This document shows positions 6,956-16,215 of a stretch of 19,703 nucleotides of DNA, one piece after another. The first letter of the stretch is position 1. Each line of letters begins with the position of its first letter. Source of the stretch: an uncultured Prevotella sp. (lineage in GTDB: Bacteria > Bacteroidota > Bacteroidia > Bacteroidales > Bacteroidaceae); NCBI GenBank assembly GCA_902477645.1, contig CABSIA010000041.1, positions 1-19,703 of the forward strand, given 5' to 3'. Under the pieces are notes generated by a model. It did not search any database and was not told the DNA's origin. It saw only the letters and a list, made by a program, of their open reading frames with translations. The translations under genes and the position numbers were made by a program.

Positions 6956-9796
6956 ATGTCTATACAGAGTGAAGCGGCGTTGGAAGCCGGACTAATCGCC
7001 ACACTTCAGCAGATGGATTATGAATATGTCCAAATTGCAGAGGAGGAAAATCTTCAAGCCAATTTCAAAAGGCAGTTGGAGGTGCATAACCGTAAACGGT
7101 TGGCAGAACATGGCCGTACAGAATTTACAGATGAGGAGTTTGACAAGATACTCATCTACCTTGAAGGTGGCACTCGTTTCGAGAAAGCCAAGAAACTTCG
7201 TGACCTTTACCCATTGGACACTGCGGATGGCAAGCGTATTTGGGTAGAGTTTCTGAACCGTCACCAATGGTGCCAGAATGAGTTTCAGGTCTCCAATCAG
7301 ATAACAGTCGAAGGCAGGAAGAAGTGCCGTTATGACGTGACCATCCTTGTTAATGGACTGCCACTTGTGCAGATAGAATTGAAGAAACGTGGCGTGGAAC
7401 TGAAACAGGCCTACAACCAGATTCAACGCTATCACAAGACATCGTTTCACGGATTGTTCGACTATATCCAGTTGTTCGTTATCTCCAATGGTGTCAATAC
7501 ACGCTATTTCGCCAACAATCCCAACAGCGGATATAAGTTCACGTTCAACTGGACGGATGCAGAGAATGTGCCGTTCAACGACCTCTCGATGTTTGCGCAG
7601 TTCTTCTTCGACAAATGTACGTTGGGCAAGATGCTAAGCAAATATATCGTGTTGCATGAAGGCGACAAATGCCTGATGGTGTTGCGTCCTTACCAGTATT
7701 ATGCAGTGGAGCGCATACTCGACAAGGTACAGAACTCCAACAAGAACGGATATATCTGGCATACTACAGGTGCAGGCAAGACCCTCACCTCGTTCAAGGC
7801 AGCCCAGCTCGTCAGCGAGATAGATGGTATTGACAAGGTGATGTTTGTCGTTGATCGTCACGACCTCGACACGCAAACTCAGTCGGAGTACGAAGCCTTC
7901 GAGCCGGGAGCCGTGGATGGTACGGACAATACTTACGAGTTAATCAAACGACTCAGTGGCAATTCAAAAATCATCATCACCACAATCCAGAAACTAAACT
8001 GTGCCGTCACCCGAAACTACTACAACAAGCATCTGCAAGAGGTGAAAGACCAAAAGGTCGTGATGATTTTCGACGAATGTCATCGCAGCCATTTTGGCGA
8101 GTGTCATAAGAATATCGTGAATTTCTTCAAGAACCTACAGATATTTGGCTTCACTGGCACACCTATATTCTCTGAGAATGCCAGAGGCGAACATACCACA
8201 GCCGAGGTGTTTGACACCTGTCTCCACCGCTATCTCATCAAGGATGCCATAGCCGACGAGAACGTACTGGGCTTCTTGGTGGAATACTACAAGGAGAATG
8301 GCGATGTGGATGTAATGGAAGAGAAGCGCATGAGGGAGATAGCACACTTTATCCTCAACAATTTCAACAAATCGACCTACGATGGAGATTTCAACGCCCT
8401 GTTTGCCATACAGTCAGTACCCATGCTGCTTCGCTACTACAAGATATTCAAGGAACTTAATCCGAAGATACGCATCGGAGCGGTGTTCACTTATGCTGCT
8501 AATGACAGTCAGGACGACGAGCAGACAGGCATGAACCAAGGCTTTGCCAATGAGAAAGTGACGGCAGACGAGTTGCAGGCTATCATGGACGATTACAACG
8601 GTATGTTCCATACAAACTTCTCGACCGATAATTTCAGCGCCTATTATGACGACATCAACCTGCGCATGAAGAAGAAGCGTGCCGACATGGAGCCGCTCGA
8701 CTTACTGCTTGTTGTCGGAATGTTCCTCACGGGCTTTGATGCCAAGAAACTTAACACGCTCTATGTTGACAAGAATCTGGAATATCACGGACTCCTGCAA
8801 GCATTCAGCCGCACTAACCGAGTGCTCAACGAGAAAAAGCGGTTTGGCAAGGTGGTCTGTTTCCGCAATATGAAAGACAATGTGGATAAGGCCGTCAAAC
8901 TGTTCAGTAACACCAACGCTCCCGAGGCATTGGGCTTTGTGCTGCGTGCGCCATTCGAAGATGTAAAGAAGGAACTGAACACCCTGTGCCATACTTTCTT
9001 GACCCGTTACCCCGACATGGCATCTGTTGACCGCATTCAGAACGAATATGACAAGCGCGCCTTCATCCTTGCATTCAGAGACATTATCAAGAAACGTTCC
9101 GAAATACAGATATACGAGGAGTTTGATACTGATGACCCGGCATGGGAAATGACCGACCAGCAGTTCAATGACTACCGCTCCAAGTACCTTGACATGACAC
9201 TTGGCTTTATCTCAACAGAGGATGATGAACAGGAAAAAGGGACAGAAGAAACCACAAGTATGGTGGCAGAAGGGCAACCAGGCGAAATCACCGACATTGA
9301 CTTCTGCCTTGAACTGCTTCACAGCGATGTCATCAATGTGGCCTATATCCTCGAACTGATAGCCGACCTCAATCCTGACAGTGAGGACTATGGAGAAAAG
9401 CGTCAGCATATCATAGACACGATGATAAAAGACCCCGTGATGCGTAACAAGACTCGCATCATCGACAACTTCATCCGTGAGAATGTCGATAACGACCATG
9501 AGGGTTTTACTCGCAGCAAGGCAGACGGAACGATGGACTTGGAGAGCCGCCTGACGAAATATGTTACAGAAGCTCGTTTGCGTGCCATTTCCGACTTGGC
9601 AAAGGAGGAGGACATTGACGAAAAGGCTCTTGTCAAGTATGTACAGGAGTACGACTACCTTCAACGAGAGAAGCCGGAAATACTCCAGCGTGCCATCAAA
9701 CAGAAGAAAGGGCTTCGTCTGTTGCAACGCTCTTGGCTGCTGAAAAGTTTGACGACGAAATTGAGAAACATTATAAATACATTTAGCTGGGAATAA
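6956..9796 (+). CDS. hsdR: Type I restriction enzyme R subunit (HsdR)
   Basis: A 946-residue protein, normal for HsdR. The N-terminal nuclease domain has the PD-(D/E)XK residues Asp127 (RYDVTIL) and Glu141-x-Lys143 (QIELKK), followed by the QxxxY-like motif in AYNQIQRY. The SF2 motor follows: Walker A TTGAGKT (Lys275), motif II DECH (373-376), motif III FTGTP, then FLTGFDAKKLNTLYVDKN and motif VI QAFSRTNR (615-622). The C-terminal helical part ends IINTFSWE, as is usual for the subunit's complex-binding tail. The enzyme translocates unmodified DNA using ATP and cuts it, in complex with HsdM and HsdS. It is the first gene of the island; the KilA-N gene follows 19 bases later. ATG 6956 is preceded by AAAAGGAAT. 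I cannot find a consensus promoter in the 221-base gap upstream. Confidence 0.96.
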   Translation: MSIQSEAALEAGLIATLQQMDYEYVQIAEEENLQANFKRQLEVHNRKRLAEHGRTEFTDEEFDKILIYLEGGTRFEKAKKLRDLYPLDTADGKRIWVEFLNRHQWCQNEFQVSNQITVEGRKKCRYDVTILVNGLPLVQIELKKRGVELKQAYNQIQRYHKTSFHGLFDYIQLFVISNGVNTRYFANNPNSGYKFTFNWTDAENVPFNDLSMFAQFFFDKCTLGKMLSKYIVLHEGDKCLMVLRPYQYYAVERILDKVQNSNKNGYIWHTTGAGKTLTSFKAAQLVSEIDGIDKVMFVVDRHDLDTQTQSEYEAFEPGAVDGTDNTYELIKRLSGNSKIIITTIQKLNCAVTRNYYNKHLQEVKDQKVVMIFDECHRSHFGECHKNIVNFFKNLQIFGFTGTPIFSENARGEHTTAEVFDTCLHRYLIKDAIADENVLGFLVEYYKENGDVDVMEEKRMREIAHFILNNFNKSTYDGDFNALFAIQSVPMLLRYYKIFKELNPKIRIGAVFTYAANDSQDDEQTGMNQGFANEKVTADELQAIMDDYNGMFHTNFSTDNFSAYYDDINLRMKKKRADMEPLDLLLVVGMFLTGFDAKKLNTLYVDKNLEYHGLLQAFSRTNRVLNEKKRFGKVVCFRNMKDNVDKAVKLFSNTNAPEALGFVLRAPFEDVKKELNTLCHTFLTRYPDMASVDRIQNEYDKRAFILAFRDIIKKRSEIQIYEEFDTDDPAWEMTDQQFNDYRSKYLDMTLGFISTEDDEQEKGTEETTSMVAEGQPGEITDIDFCLELLHSDVINVAYILELIADLNPDSEDYGEKRQHIIDTMIKDPVMRNKTRIIDNFIRENVDNDHEGFTRSKADGTMDLESRLTKYVTEARLRAISDLAKEEDIDEKALVKYVQEYDYLQREKPEILQRAIKQKKGLRLLQRSWLLKSLTTKLRNIINTFSWE

Positions 9797-9815
9797 AAGA
9801 GCATATAATCATATT

Positions 9816-10619
9816 ATGGCAAAGATAAAAGTAAATGATACTGAGATATCCGTTATTTCTTTTGAAGAAAAAGACTATATATCTCTTACCGATATGGTCA
9901 GAAATATAGAAAATGGTCTTGCATTGATAGAAAAATGGTTGAGGAACAAGAATACCATAGAATTCATGGGTATATGGGAAGAGATGTATAATCCAATTTT
10001 TAATTCCCCCGAATTCGAGGGAATTAAAAACGAAGCAGGTCTCAACAGATTTGTTATGTCCGTAAAGCAATGGATAAACAAAACAAATGCTATAGGAATA
10101 GTTGCGAAATCAGGAAGATACGGGGGAACGTATGCTCATAAAGACTTGGCTTTCGAGTTTGCCAGCTGGGTGTCTCCTCAATTTAAACTTTATTTGATAA
10201 GAGAATACCAGAGACTGAAAGACGAAGAGCAAAAGCAGCTCGGTTGGTCAGCTAAACGTGAATTATCAAAAATCAATTACCGCATACATACCGATGCCAT
10301 CAAGCGCAACATCATTCCCGAAGAGGTGACACCACAGCAGGCGAGCATCATCTATGTCAACGAGGCAGATGTGCTCAATGTGGCCATGTTCGGCATGACA
10401 GCCAAGCAATGGCGAGATGCCAATCCCGACAAGAAAGGAAATATTAGGGATTATGCCACCATCAACGAGTTGATTTGTCTCTCAAACATGGAAAATCTCA
10501 ATGCCGTATTCATCGACCAAGGACTGCCGCAGGGCGAGCGACTGATAAAACTGAATCATATTGCCATTCAGCAGATGAACGTACTGGAGGATAATCAGGG
10601 TAGAAAATTGTTACAATGA
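9816..10619 (+). CDS. KilA-N domain DNA-binding protein
   Basis: A 267-residue protein. The first 130 residues match the KilA-N fold seen in phage anti-repressors and in genes near restriction loci: YISLTDMVRNIENG, then IEKWLRNKNTIEFMGIWEEMYNP, and the signature YGGTYAHKDLAFEFASWVSPQFKLYLIREYQRL. KilA-N domains bind DNA and are often regulatory. The C-terminal half (WSAKRELSKINYRIHTDAIK... VAMFGMTAKQWRDANPDKKGNIRDYATINELICLSN) is typical of the longer bacterial versions found in or near hsd operons. It lies between hsdR and an orphan nuclease-like gene on the same strand with short gaps, so it is probably cotranscribed. Its precise role in the system is unknown; gene control or DNA recognition are guesses. 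The first part is more A/T rich than the second, a possible mosaic sign. Confidence 0.88.
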   Translation: MAKIKVNDTEISVISFEEKDYISLTDMVRNIENGLALIEKWLRNKNTIEFMGIWEEMYNPIFNSPEFEGIKNEAGLNRFVMSVKQWINKTNAIGIVAKSGRYGGTYAHKDLAFEFASWVSPQFKLYLIREYQRLKDEEQKQLGWSAKRELSKINYRIHTDAIKRNIIPEEVTPQQASIIYVNEADVLNVAMFGMTAKQWRDANPDKKGNIRDYATINELICLSNMENLNAVFIDQGLPQGERLIKLNHIAIQQMNVLEDNQGRKLLQ

Positions 10620-10674
10620 CATCAATTAGAACATTTACGGAATTTATAATAATAGCATAGAAACAGATAAAGAT

Positions 10675-11787
10675 ATGGAATTTAATTGGAATGATATTTA
10701 TCAAGATTTTTTGAATAATAAAAATATGAAGTGTTCGGAACGGGAATTTCAAAATTGTATTTTTTCCGTATTCCGTTATTATCTGCGATGGCAAAACAGC
10801 ATCGTTGCAGAAGAGTGTATTCCTATTGGTGCAGCCAACACTATTCGTCCGGATTTTGTTTTATACAAAGACGATGTACCACAGGTGGTGATAGAATCCA
10901 AAGAACCCAATCATATTCAGACTGATAGAAACAAAGAACAATTGTTTTCCTATATGCGCCAGAAGAAAGTGGATTTTGGTTTATATATAGGAGAGGTAAT
11001 ACAACTGTATTATGATGAGCCTACTGATGCAGAAATGCCTCAGCTGATGTTTACATTACAATATAATAAAGAAAACCAATATGGCTCAGTATTTGTCGAT
11101 CTTTTCAACTTTGTAGATTTTGACAAGAATCGACTGGCTGATTATTGCACAAATAGAATTAAAGAGATACAAAAGGAAAAGCAGTTGGAGATTGACATTC
11201 AGCAGTTAACTTCTGATGAGGGCGCAAAATTGTGTGAAGCCTTACTGAAATCACATTATATTTCAAAAGGGTATTCTGAGGCGGATGTGGAAATGCTCAT
11301 GGATGATATTGAGATTACCCTCAAATGGAGGAGGCAAACAATCCAACAACCACCACTTATTAACATTGCAAGTTCAATGCCTGTATTGGGTATAAATGAA
11401 TCCAAATCCAATAAAAAGGAACAAAAGTTTTCTATTAAAGCTAAGGGCATATTCAGTAAAGGCGAATGTGCTTTTGAGTTGGTCAAACAATATATAGATG
11501 ACCATCCATCTACATACAACACAATTGTGTCTGTGTTTAATGGTCATCTGCCATATAAACGGAGGCCTAAAAAATATGTTCTATCAAAGGAAGAAGTGGA
11601 GAATTGGAAGAAGACTTCAACTGATAAGAATAAAGATATTAGATGGCGTGAAAAAAGCCCTTTGGTAAGCAGCGATGGTATCACTTTCTATGTGACTACA
11701 CAAGTTGGTGATAATTGTCCGATTGACTTTAAGGATATCGTATCGCTATCAGAGAAATTAGGATATAAAATAGAACCCATATCATAA
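10675..11787 (+). CDS. Orphan PD-(D/E)XK nuclease-fold protein (HsdR N-terminal-like)
   Basis: A 370-residue protein. Its first 170 residues resemble a type I R-subunit nuclease domain without the motor: RPDFVLY with Asp60, then QVVIESKEP with Glu74-x-Lys76. The Asp-to-Glu spacing of 14 residues equals that of HsdR in the same operon. Unlike HsdR it has no Walker A or helicase motifs. A middle helical, lysine-rich segment (KEIQKEKQ, LEIDIQQL) is followed by a C-terminal region of about 120 residues (FSKGECAFELVKQYIDDHP, then SSDGITFYVTTQVGD) that I do not recognise. It is encoded four bases before hsdM, so translation is probably coupled and a role with the modification enzyme is likely. It could be an accessory or regulatory nuclease, or a DNA-binding decoy. 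Catalytic residues look intact, but activity is inference. Confidence 0.72.
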   Translation: MEFNWNDIYQDFLNNKNMKCSEREFQNCIFSVFRYYLRWQNSIVAEECIPIGAANTIRPDFVLYKDDVPQVVIESKEPNHIQTDRNKEQLFSYMRQKKVDFGLYIGEVIQLYYDEPTDAEMPQLMFTLQYNKENQYGSVFVDLFNFVDFDKNRLADYCTNRIKEIQKEKQLEIDIQQLTSDEGAKLCEALLKSHYISKGYSEADVEMLMDDIEITLKWRRQTIQQPPLINIASSMPVLGINESKSNKKEQKFSIKAKGIFSKGECAFELVKQYIDDHPSTYNTIVSVFNGHLPYKRRPKKYVLSKEEVENWKKTSTDKNKDIRWREKSPLVSSDGITFYVTTQVGDNCPIDFKDIVSLSEKLGYKIEPIS

Positions 11788-11791
11788 CACC

Positions 11792-13336
<1,545 letters not shown>

Positions 13337-13338
13337 GG

Positions 13339-13414
13339 TTTTTATTTGCAAAGTAAATTCTGTTGCTTAATAAATCTTTGATTATCAACAACTTTTTATT
13401 TGCAAAGTAAATTC
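13339..13414. repeat. 22-bp perfect direct repeats between hsdM and the AlbA_2 gene
   Basis: Bases 13339-13360 and 13393-13414 are identical 22-mers (TTTTTATTTGCAAAG, continuing TAAATTC), 54 bases apart. They take up most of the 94-base gap. The core TTTGCAAA is itself palindromic, and the 32 bases between the copies could form a weak TGTTG/CAACA stem. They could be regulator sites, recombination footprints or an insertion scar. Confidence 0.75.
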
Positions 13415-13430
13415 CAAAATAGAAAGAGAT

Positions 13431-14870
13431 ATGGATTGGAAAGATAAAGCGTTAGAGATTCTAAGGGCAAGTATGACACCTGTTCCACATGAATTAAGTG
13501 AACTGGATTGGAAAAGCGGCCTTTCGTCAAAGACAGATAGATTGGCTCAGCATATATGTGCCTTTAGCAATCACCAAGGAGGAGGAATGTTTGTTTACGG
13601 CATTAATGACGACGCAACATTTACCACTTTGAACAAAGAGCAGGTTGAACAAATTGTGAAAAGACTCGGAAATATCGCTCACAATAATCTTTCCAATGCA
13701 ATTGATATTGACCATACTATATTGGAATATGAAGGTCATCCTGTATTGTTCGTCTATGTTCCGGAACAAAGAGAGAAACCCATTTATTTACGTGGGAAAG
13801 ACTACCGGGAAGCCTATTGCCGTTCCAATGGGCAAACCTTGCGTATGTCTGACCTTCAAGTACGCAATCTAATAGCCACATCACAAGGAATTAGTTTTGA
13901 GGAGAGGATGGCAAAAAGGAATGTCAGCAAAAACGACCTTCTCCTTTTGCTTAATTTCCGCAAGTTATTCGAATTACTCGATAAGGACATTCCAAAGTCC
14001 ATTGACAGTATCGTTTCAAGAATGACAGAATACGGCATTTGTACAGGCGCGGAAGACCAGTGGAATATAACAAATCTTGGGGCTATACTGTTTGCCAATA
14101 ATCTTAATGATTTTAAGGAACTGGCGAACAGAAAGGTAATCGTGAGAAAATATGTTGGAACGAATAACCGTGATATGCTCATAGAACAAATCGAGCAGTC
14201 TGGTTATGCTGTCGGTTTTGAAGGTCTCATAGATTTTATAATGAAGTACGTATCAACAGAAAATATTAATGTGAAAAGAGAATCCGTTGCAGAATACCCA
14301 AGAGTCGCAATCCGAGAATTTGTGGCAAATGCTCTTGTTCATCAAGATTTCGGCATATCTGGAATAAATATAACCATTGAAATTTTTGCAAACAGAATTG
14401 TGATAACTAATCCTGGTGCACCTCTAAATGATGTGAACCGACTGATAGATTTACCACCAAACTCTCGTAACGAGAAATTGGCAGAACAAATGTTTTTGCT
14501 CGGTTTTTGCGAAAGACGTGGAAGTGGTATAGACCGTGCCATTGCAGCCATTGAGGAGATGCATCTTCCGGCTCCACGTATTGCAAAAGAGGAGTCTTGT
14601 ACACGAGTAACGCTATACCCGCACAAGGAACTCAACGACATGACTAAGGAGGAAAAAGTCGGGGCTTGTTACCAACACGCATGTTTGCTCAACGAGGACG
14701 GTAAAAGTATGAATAACCAATCAGTCAGAGAACGTTTCAATTTAAAGAAAACTCAATCTTCTGTGGCTTCACGGATAATTGCAGATACAGTAGAAGCCAA
14801 TCTGATTAAGGTTGCAAACACGGATATTGTTTCTAAAAAGCTTATGACTTATGTTCCATATTATGTTTGA
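13431..14870 (+). CDS. AlbA_2 (Schlafen-like) / HATPase ATP-binding regulator protein
   Basis: A 479-residue protein. The N-terminal AlbA_2 domain spans about residues 20-150 (ELDWKSGLSSKTDRLAQHICAF, NHQGGGMFVYGINDD, REAYCRSNGQTLRMS). A GHKL-like ATPase region follows at about 285-400 with N-box REFVANALVHQDF (Glu296, Asn300), ITNPGAP, NSRNEKLAEQ and CERRGSGIDRA. The C-terminus is a winged-helix-like segment (SMNNQSVRERFNLKKTQSSVASRIIADT) ending TYVPYYV. Proteins of this layout are usually annotated as putative ATP-dependent transcriptional regulators and are often found inside type I restriction loci. Lying between hsdM and hsdS, it is probably part of the operon. It may control the system or take part in defence; neither is shown by sequence. 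Confidence 0.88.
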   Translation: MDWKDKALEILRASMTPVPHELSELDWKSGLSSKTDRLAQHICAFSNHQGGGMFVYGINDDATFTTLNKEQVEQIVKRLGNIAHNNLSNAIDIDHTILEYEGHPVLFVYVPEQREKPIYLRGKDYREAYCRSNGQTLRMSDLQVRNLIATSQGISFEERMAKRNVSKNDLLLLLNFRKLFELLDKDIPKSIDSIVSRMTEYGICTGAEDQWNITNLGAILFANNLNDFKELANRKVIVRKYVGTNNRDMLIEQIEQSGYAVGFEGLIDFIMKYVSTENINVKRESVAEYPRVAIREFVANALVHQDFGISGINITIEIFANRIVITNPGAPLNDVNRLIDLPPNSRNEKLAEQMFLLGFCERRGSGIDRAIAAIEEMHLPAPRIAKEESCTRVTLYPHKELNDMTKEEKVGACYQHACLLNEDGKSMNNQSVRERFNLKKTQSSVASRIIADTVEANLIKVANTDIVSKKLMTYVPYYV

Positions 14871-14873
14871 CAC

Positions 14874-14972
14874 ATGTAACTGGCATGTAACTGAGAGGGG
14901 GGGGATTGATGAAAGCAATTATAAAATGCTGAATATCAAGGAATGTTTTATGTAACCAGCATGTAACTGAGA
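14874..14972. repeat. CATGTAACTG-type repeats and G8 tract upstream of hsdS
   Basis: A 23-base unit at 14874-14896 recurs at 14950-14972 with two mismatches. Each unit contains two tandem copies of ATGTAACTG-like words about 11 bases apart, so the word occurs four times. A run of eight G lies at 14897-14904, right after the first unit. Similar DESNYKML and DESENIKL reading frames follow each unit (from 14908 and 14992), which suggests a decayed tandem duplication. The 252-base gap 14871-15122 holds no gene that I can support. It also contains a GTAAAC/GTTTAC hairpin near 15080 and an A8 run just before hsdS. Confidence 0.6.
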
Positions 14973-15122
14973 ATCTATAAAAGACGGCAATGATGAATCC
15001 GAGAATATTAAGTTGGTCGAATACGGTAATTTCTGCAACAGCCTGTTGCAGTTTTAGAAAGGACACAAATAACCAGTAGTAAACAACGACCTGTTTACGT
15101 AATCAGATTCATAAAAAAAAGA

Positions 15123-16202
15123 ATGGCTATGGCAGAAAATAAAGATAAAAAAGTCCTTAATGTTCCCCATTTGAGATTTCCTGAGTTCAATGGGGAGTGG
15201 GAAGAAACAAAATTACAAGATATTGTTCCAAATATATGTTCAGGTAAAGACAAAATTTCTAACAGCGGTGAGGTTGTTCTTTATGGTTCTACAGGAGTTA
15301 TTGGTAGGACAAATTCTGCTTCATACAAAGAGGATATAGTTCTTGTTGCTCGTGTTGGCGCAAATGCAGGTAAAATGCAAATTGGAAATGCTCCTTGTGG
15401 TGTGACGGATAACACACTTGTAATTGATGCAAAAGAATGGAACTATTACATTTATTACTTCTTGCAGCATTATAATTTGAACAGATTGGTGTTTGGTTCA
15501 GGTCAACCACTAATAACAGGTGGGATGCTGAAAAAGATTAAAGTTAGGTATGGCTGTAAGGCTGAACGCAATAACATTATTCATTTATTATACTTGTTGG
15601 ATGAGCGCATTGCAACCCAAAACAAAATCATTGAGGATTTGAAGAAACTAAAGTCCGCAATTGCAGAAACGATATTCAATACAGTACAAGGGCGCATTGC
15701 GATTCTTTCAACAATATGTAGCGTTATAAAGGGAAAACAAGTAAATGGAGAAGAACTTTTGGAGAAAGGAGAATACTATGTCATGAATGGAGGTGTCACG
15801 CCATCGGGGTATTATGACCAATACAATACTCCAGCCGAAACTATCTCTATAAGCGAAGGAGGAAACTCGTGTGGATATGTACAGTACAATAAAGCTCCAT
15901 TTTGGAGTGGTGGACATTGCTATACACTGCAAGATATTGATAAAGAAGTTGATAATCAGTATCTATTCCACTATTTGAAACGATGTGAAAGTAGTATAAT
16001 GAATTTACGTATAGGTACAGGATTACCGAACATCCAAAAGAAAGATTTAGAGAATTTCAGAATCATGTTGCCACCCTCAAAAATTCAAAAGGAAATCGCC
16101 ACATGCTTAACTGCTATTGAAGATAAAATAGGAATAGAAGTACATTGGTTGGCTTGTGCCCAAAAAGAGAAACACCATTTACTTCGTCAGATGTTCATAT
16201 GA
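15123..16202 (+). CDS. hsdS: Type I specificity subunit, expressed orientation (HsdS)
   Basis: A 359-residue HsdS with the usual two half-domains. TRD1 covers about residues 14-160 after the conserved entry VPHLRFPEFNGEWEE. The central conserved helix is LLDERIATQNKIIEDLKKLK (about 157-180). TRD2 covers about 187-330, and the second conserved helix ends LLRQMFI. Each TRD reads one half of a bipartite DNA target, and the helices set the spacer and bind HsdM. It lies in the operon direction, so it is the copy read from the hsd promoter. The first 12 residues (MAMAENKDKKVL) lie outside the invertible segment. ATG at 15129 is an alternative start. The last 8 bases overlap the convergent second hsdS. 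Confidence 0.95.
   Translation: MAMAENKDKKVLNVPHLRFPEFNGEWEETKLQDIVPNICSGKDKISNSGEVVLYGSTGVIGRTNSASYKEDIVLVARVGANAGKMQIGNAPCGVTDNTLVIDAKEWNYYIYYFLQHYNLNRLVFGSGQPLITGGMLKKIKVRYGCKAERNNIIHLLYLLDERIATQNKIIEDLKKLKSAIAETIFNTVQGRIAILSTICSVIKGKQVNGEELLEKGEYYVMNGGVTPSGYYDQYNTPAETISISEGGNSCGYVQYNKAPFWSGGHCYTLQDIDKEVDNQYLFHYLKRCESSIMNLRIGTGLPNIQKKDLENFRIMLPPSKIQKEIATCLTAIEDKIGIEVHWLACAQKEKHHLLRQMFI
15160..15205 (+). repeat. Outer inverted repeat, left copy (46 bp)
   Basis: Perfect inverted match to 17321-17366. It encodes the shared N-terminal VPHLRFPEFNGEWEE. Likely recombinase crossover site. Confidence 0.93.
15604..15662 (+). repeat. Central inverted repeat, left copy (59 bp)
   Basis: Inverted match to 16774-16832 with a single mismatch (15617, C versus A). 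It encodes the central helix RIATQNKIIEDLKKLKSAI. Arg162 here corresponds to Arg182 in the opposing gene, both in frame, so exchange yields intact hybrids. Confidence 0.93.
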
Positions 16203-16215
16203 ACATCTGACGAAG
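16182..16215. repeat. 34-bp perfect palindrome at the joined hsdS 3' ends
   Basis: Two 17-base arms (CTTCGTCAGATGTTCAT and its reverse complement) meet without a spacer at 16198/16199. It encodes the shared LRQMFI and stop codon of both genes, which overlap by 8 bases (16195-16202). It could extrude as a cruciform. T7 at 16222-16228 lies near but not adjacent to it, so a terminator role is uncertain. Confidence 0.92.

Noticed and set aside
9690..9776. A second frame near the hsdR 3' end reads like coding sequence (LAAEKFDDEIEKHYKYI), suggesting a frameshift in hsdR.
   Set aside because: The annotated frame ends LRNIINTFSWE, the usual HsdR tail pattern, and runs to a stop 19 bases before the next gene, so the other frame is taken as chance.
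13339..13414. The 22-bp direct repeats as a CRISPR fragment.
   Set aside because: Only two copies with a single 32-base A/T-rich spacer and no cas genes; the position in an operon gap fits a regulatory or duplicated element better.
14980..15056. Short frame DESENIKLVEYGNF... ending in TAG upstream of hsdS as a small gene.
   Set aside because: It has no plausible start codon and follows an in-frame TGA closely; it is reported only as a possible decayed remnant.
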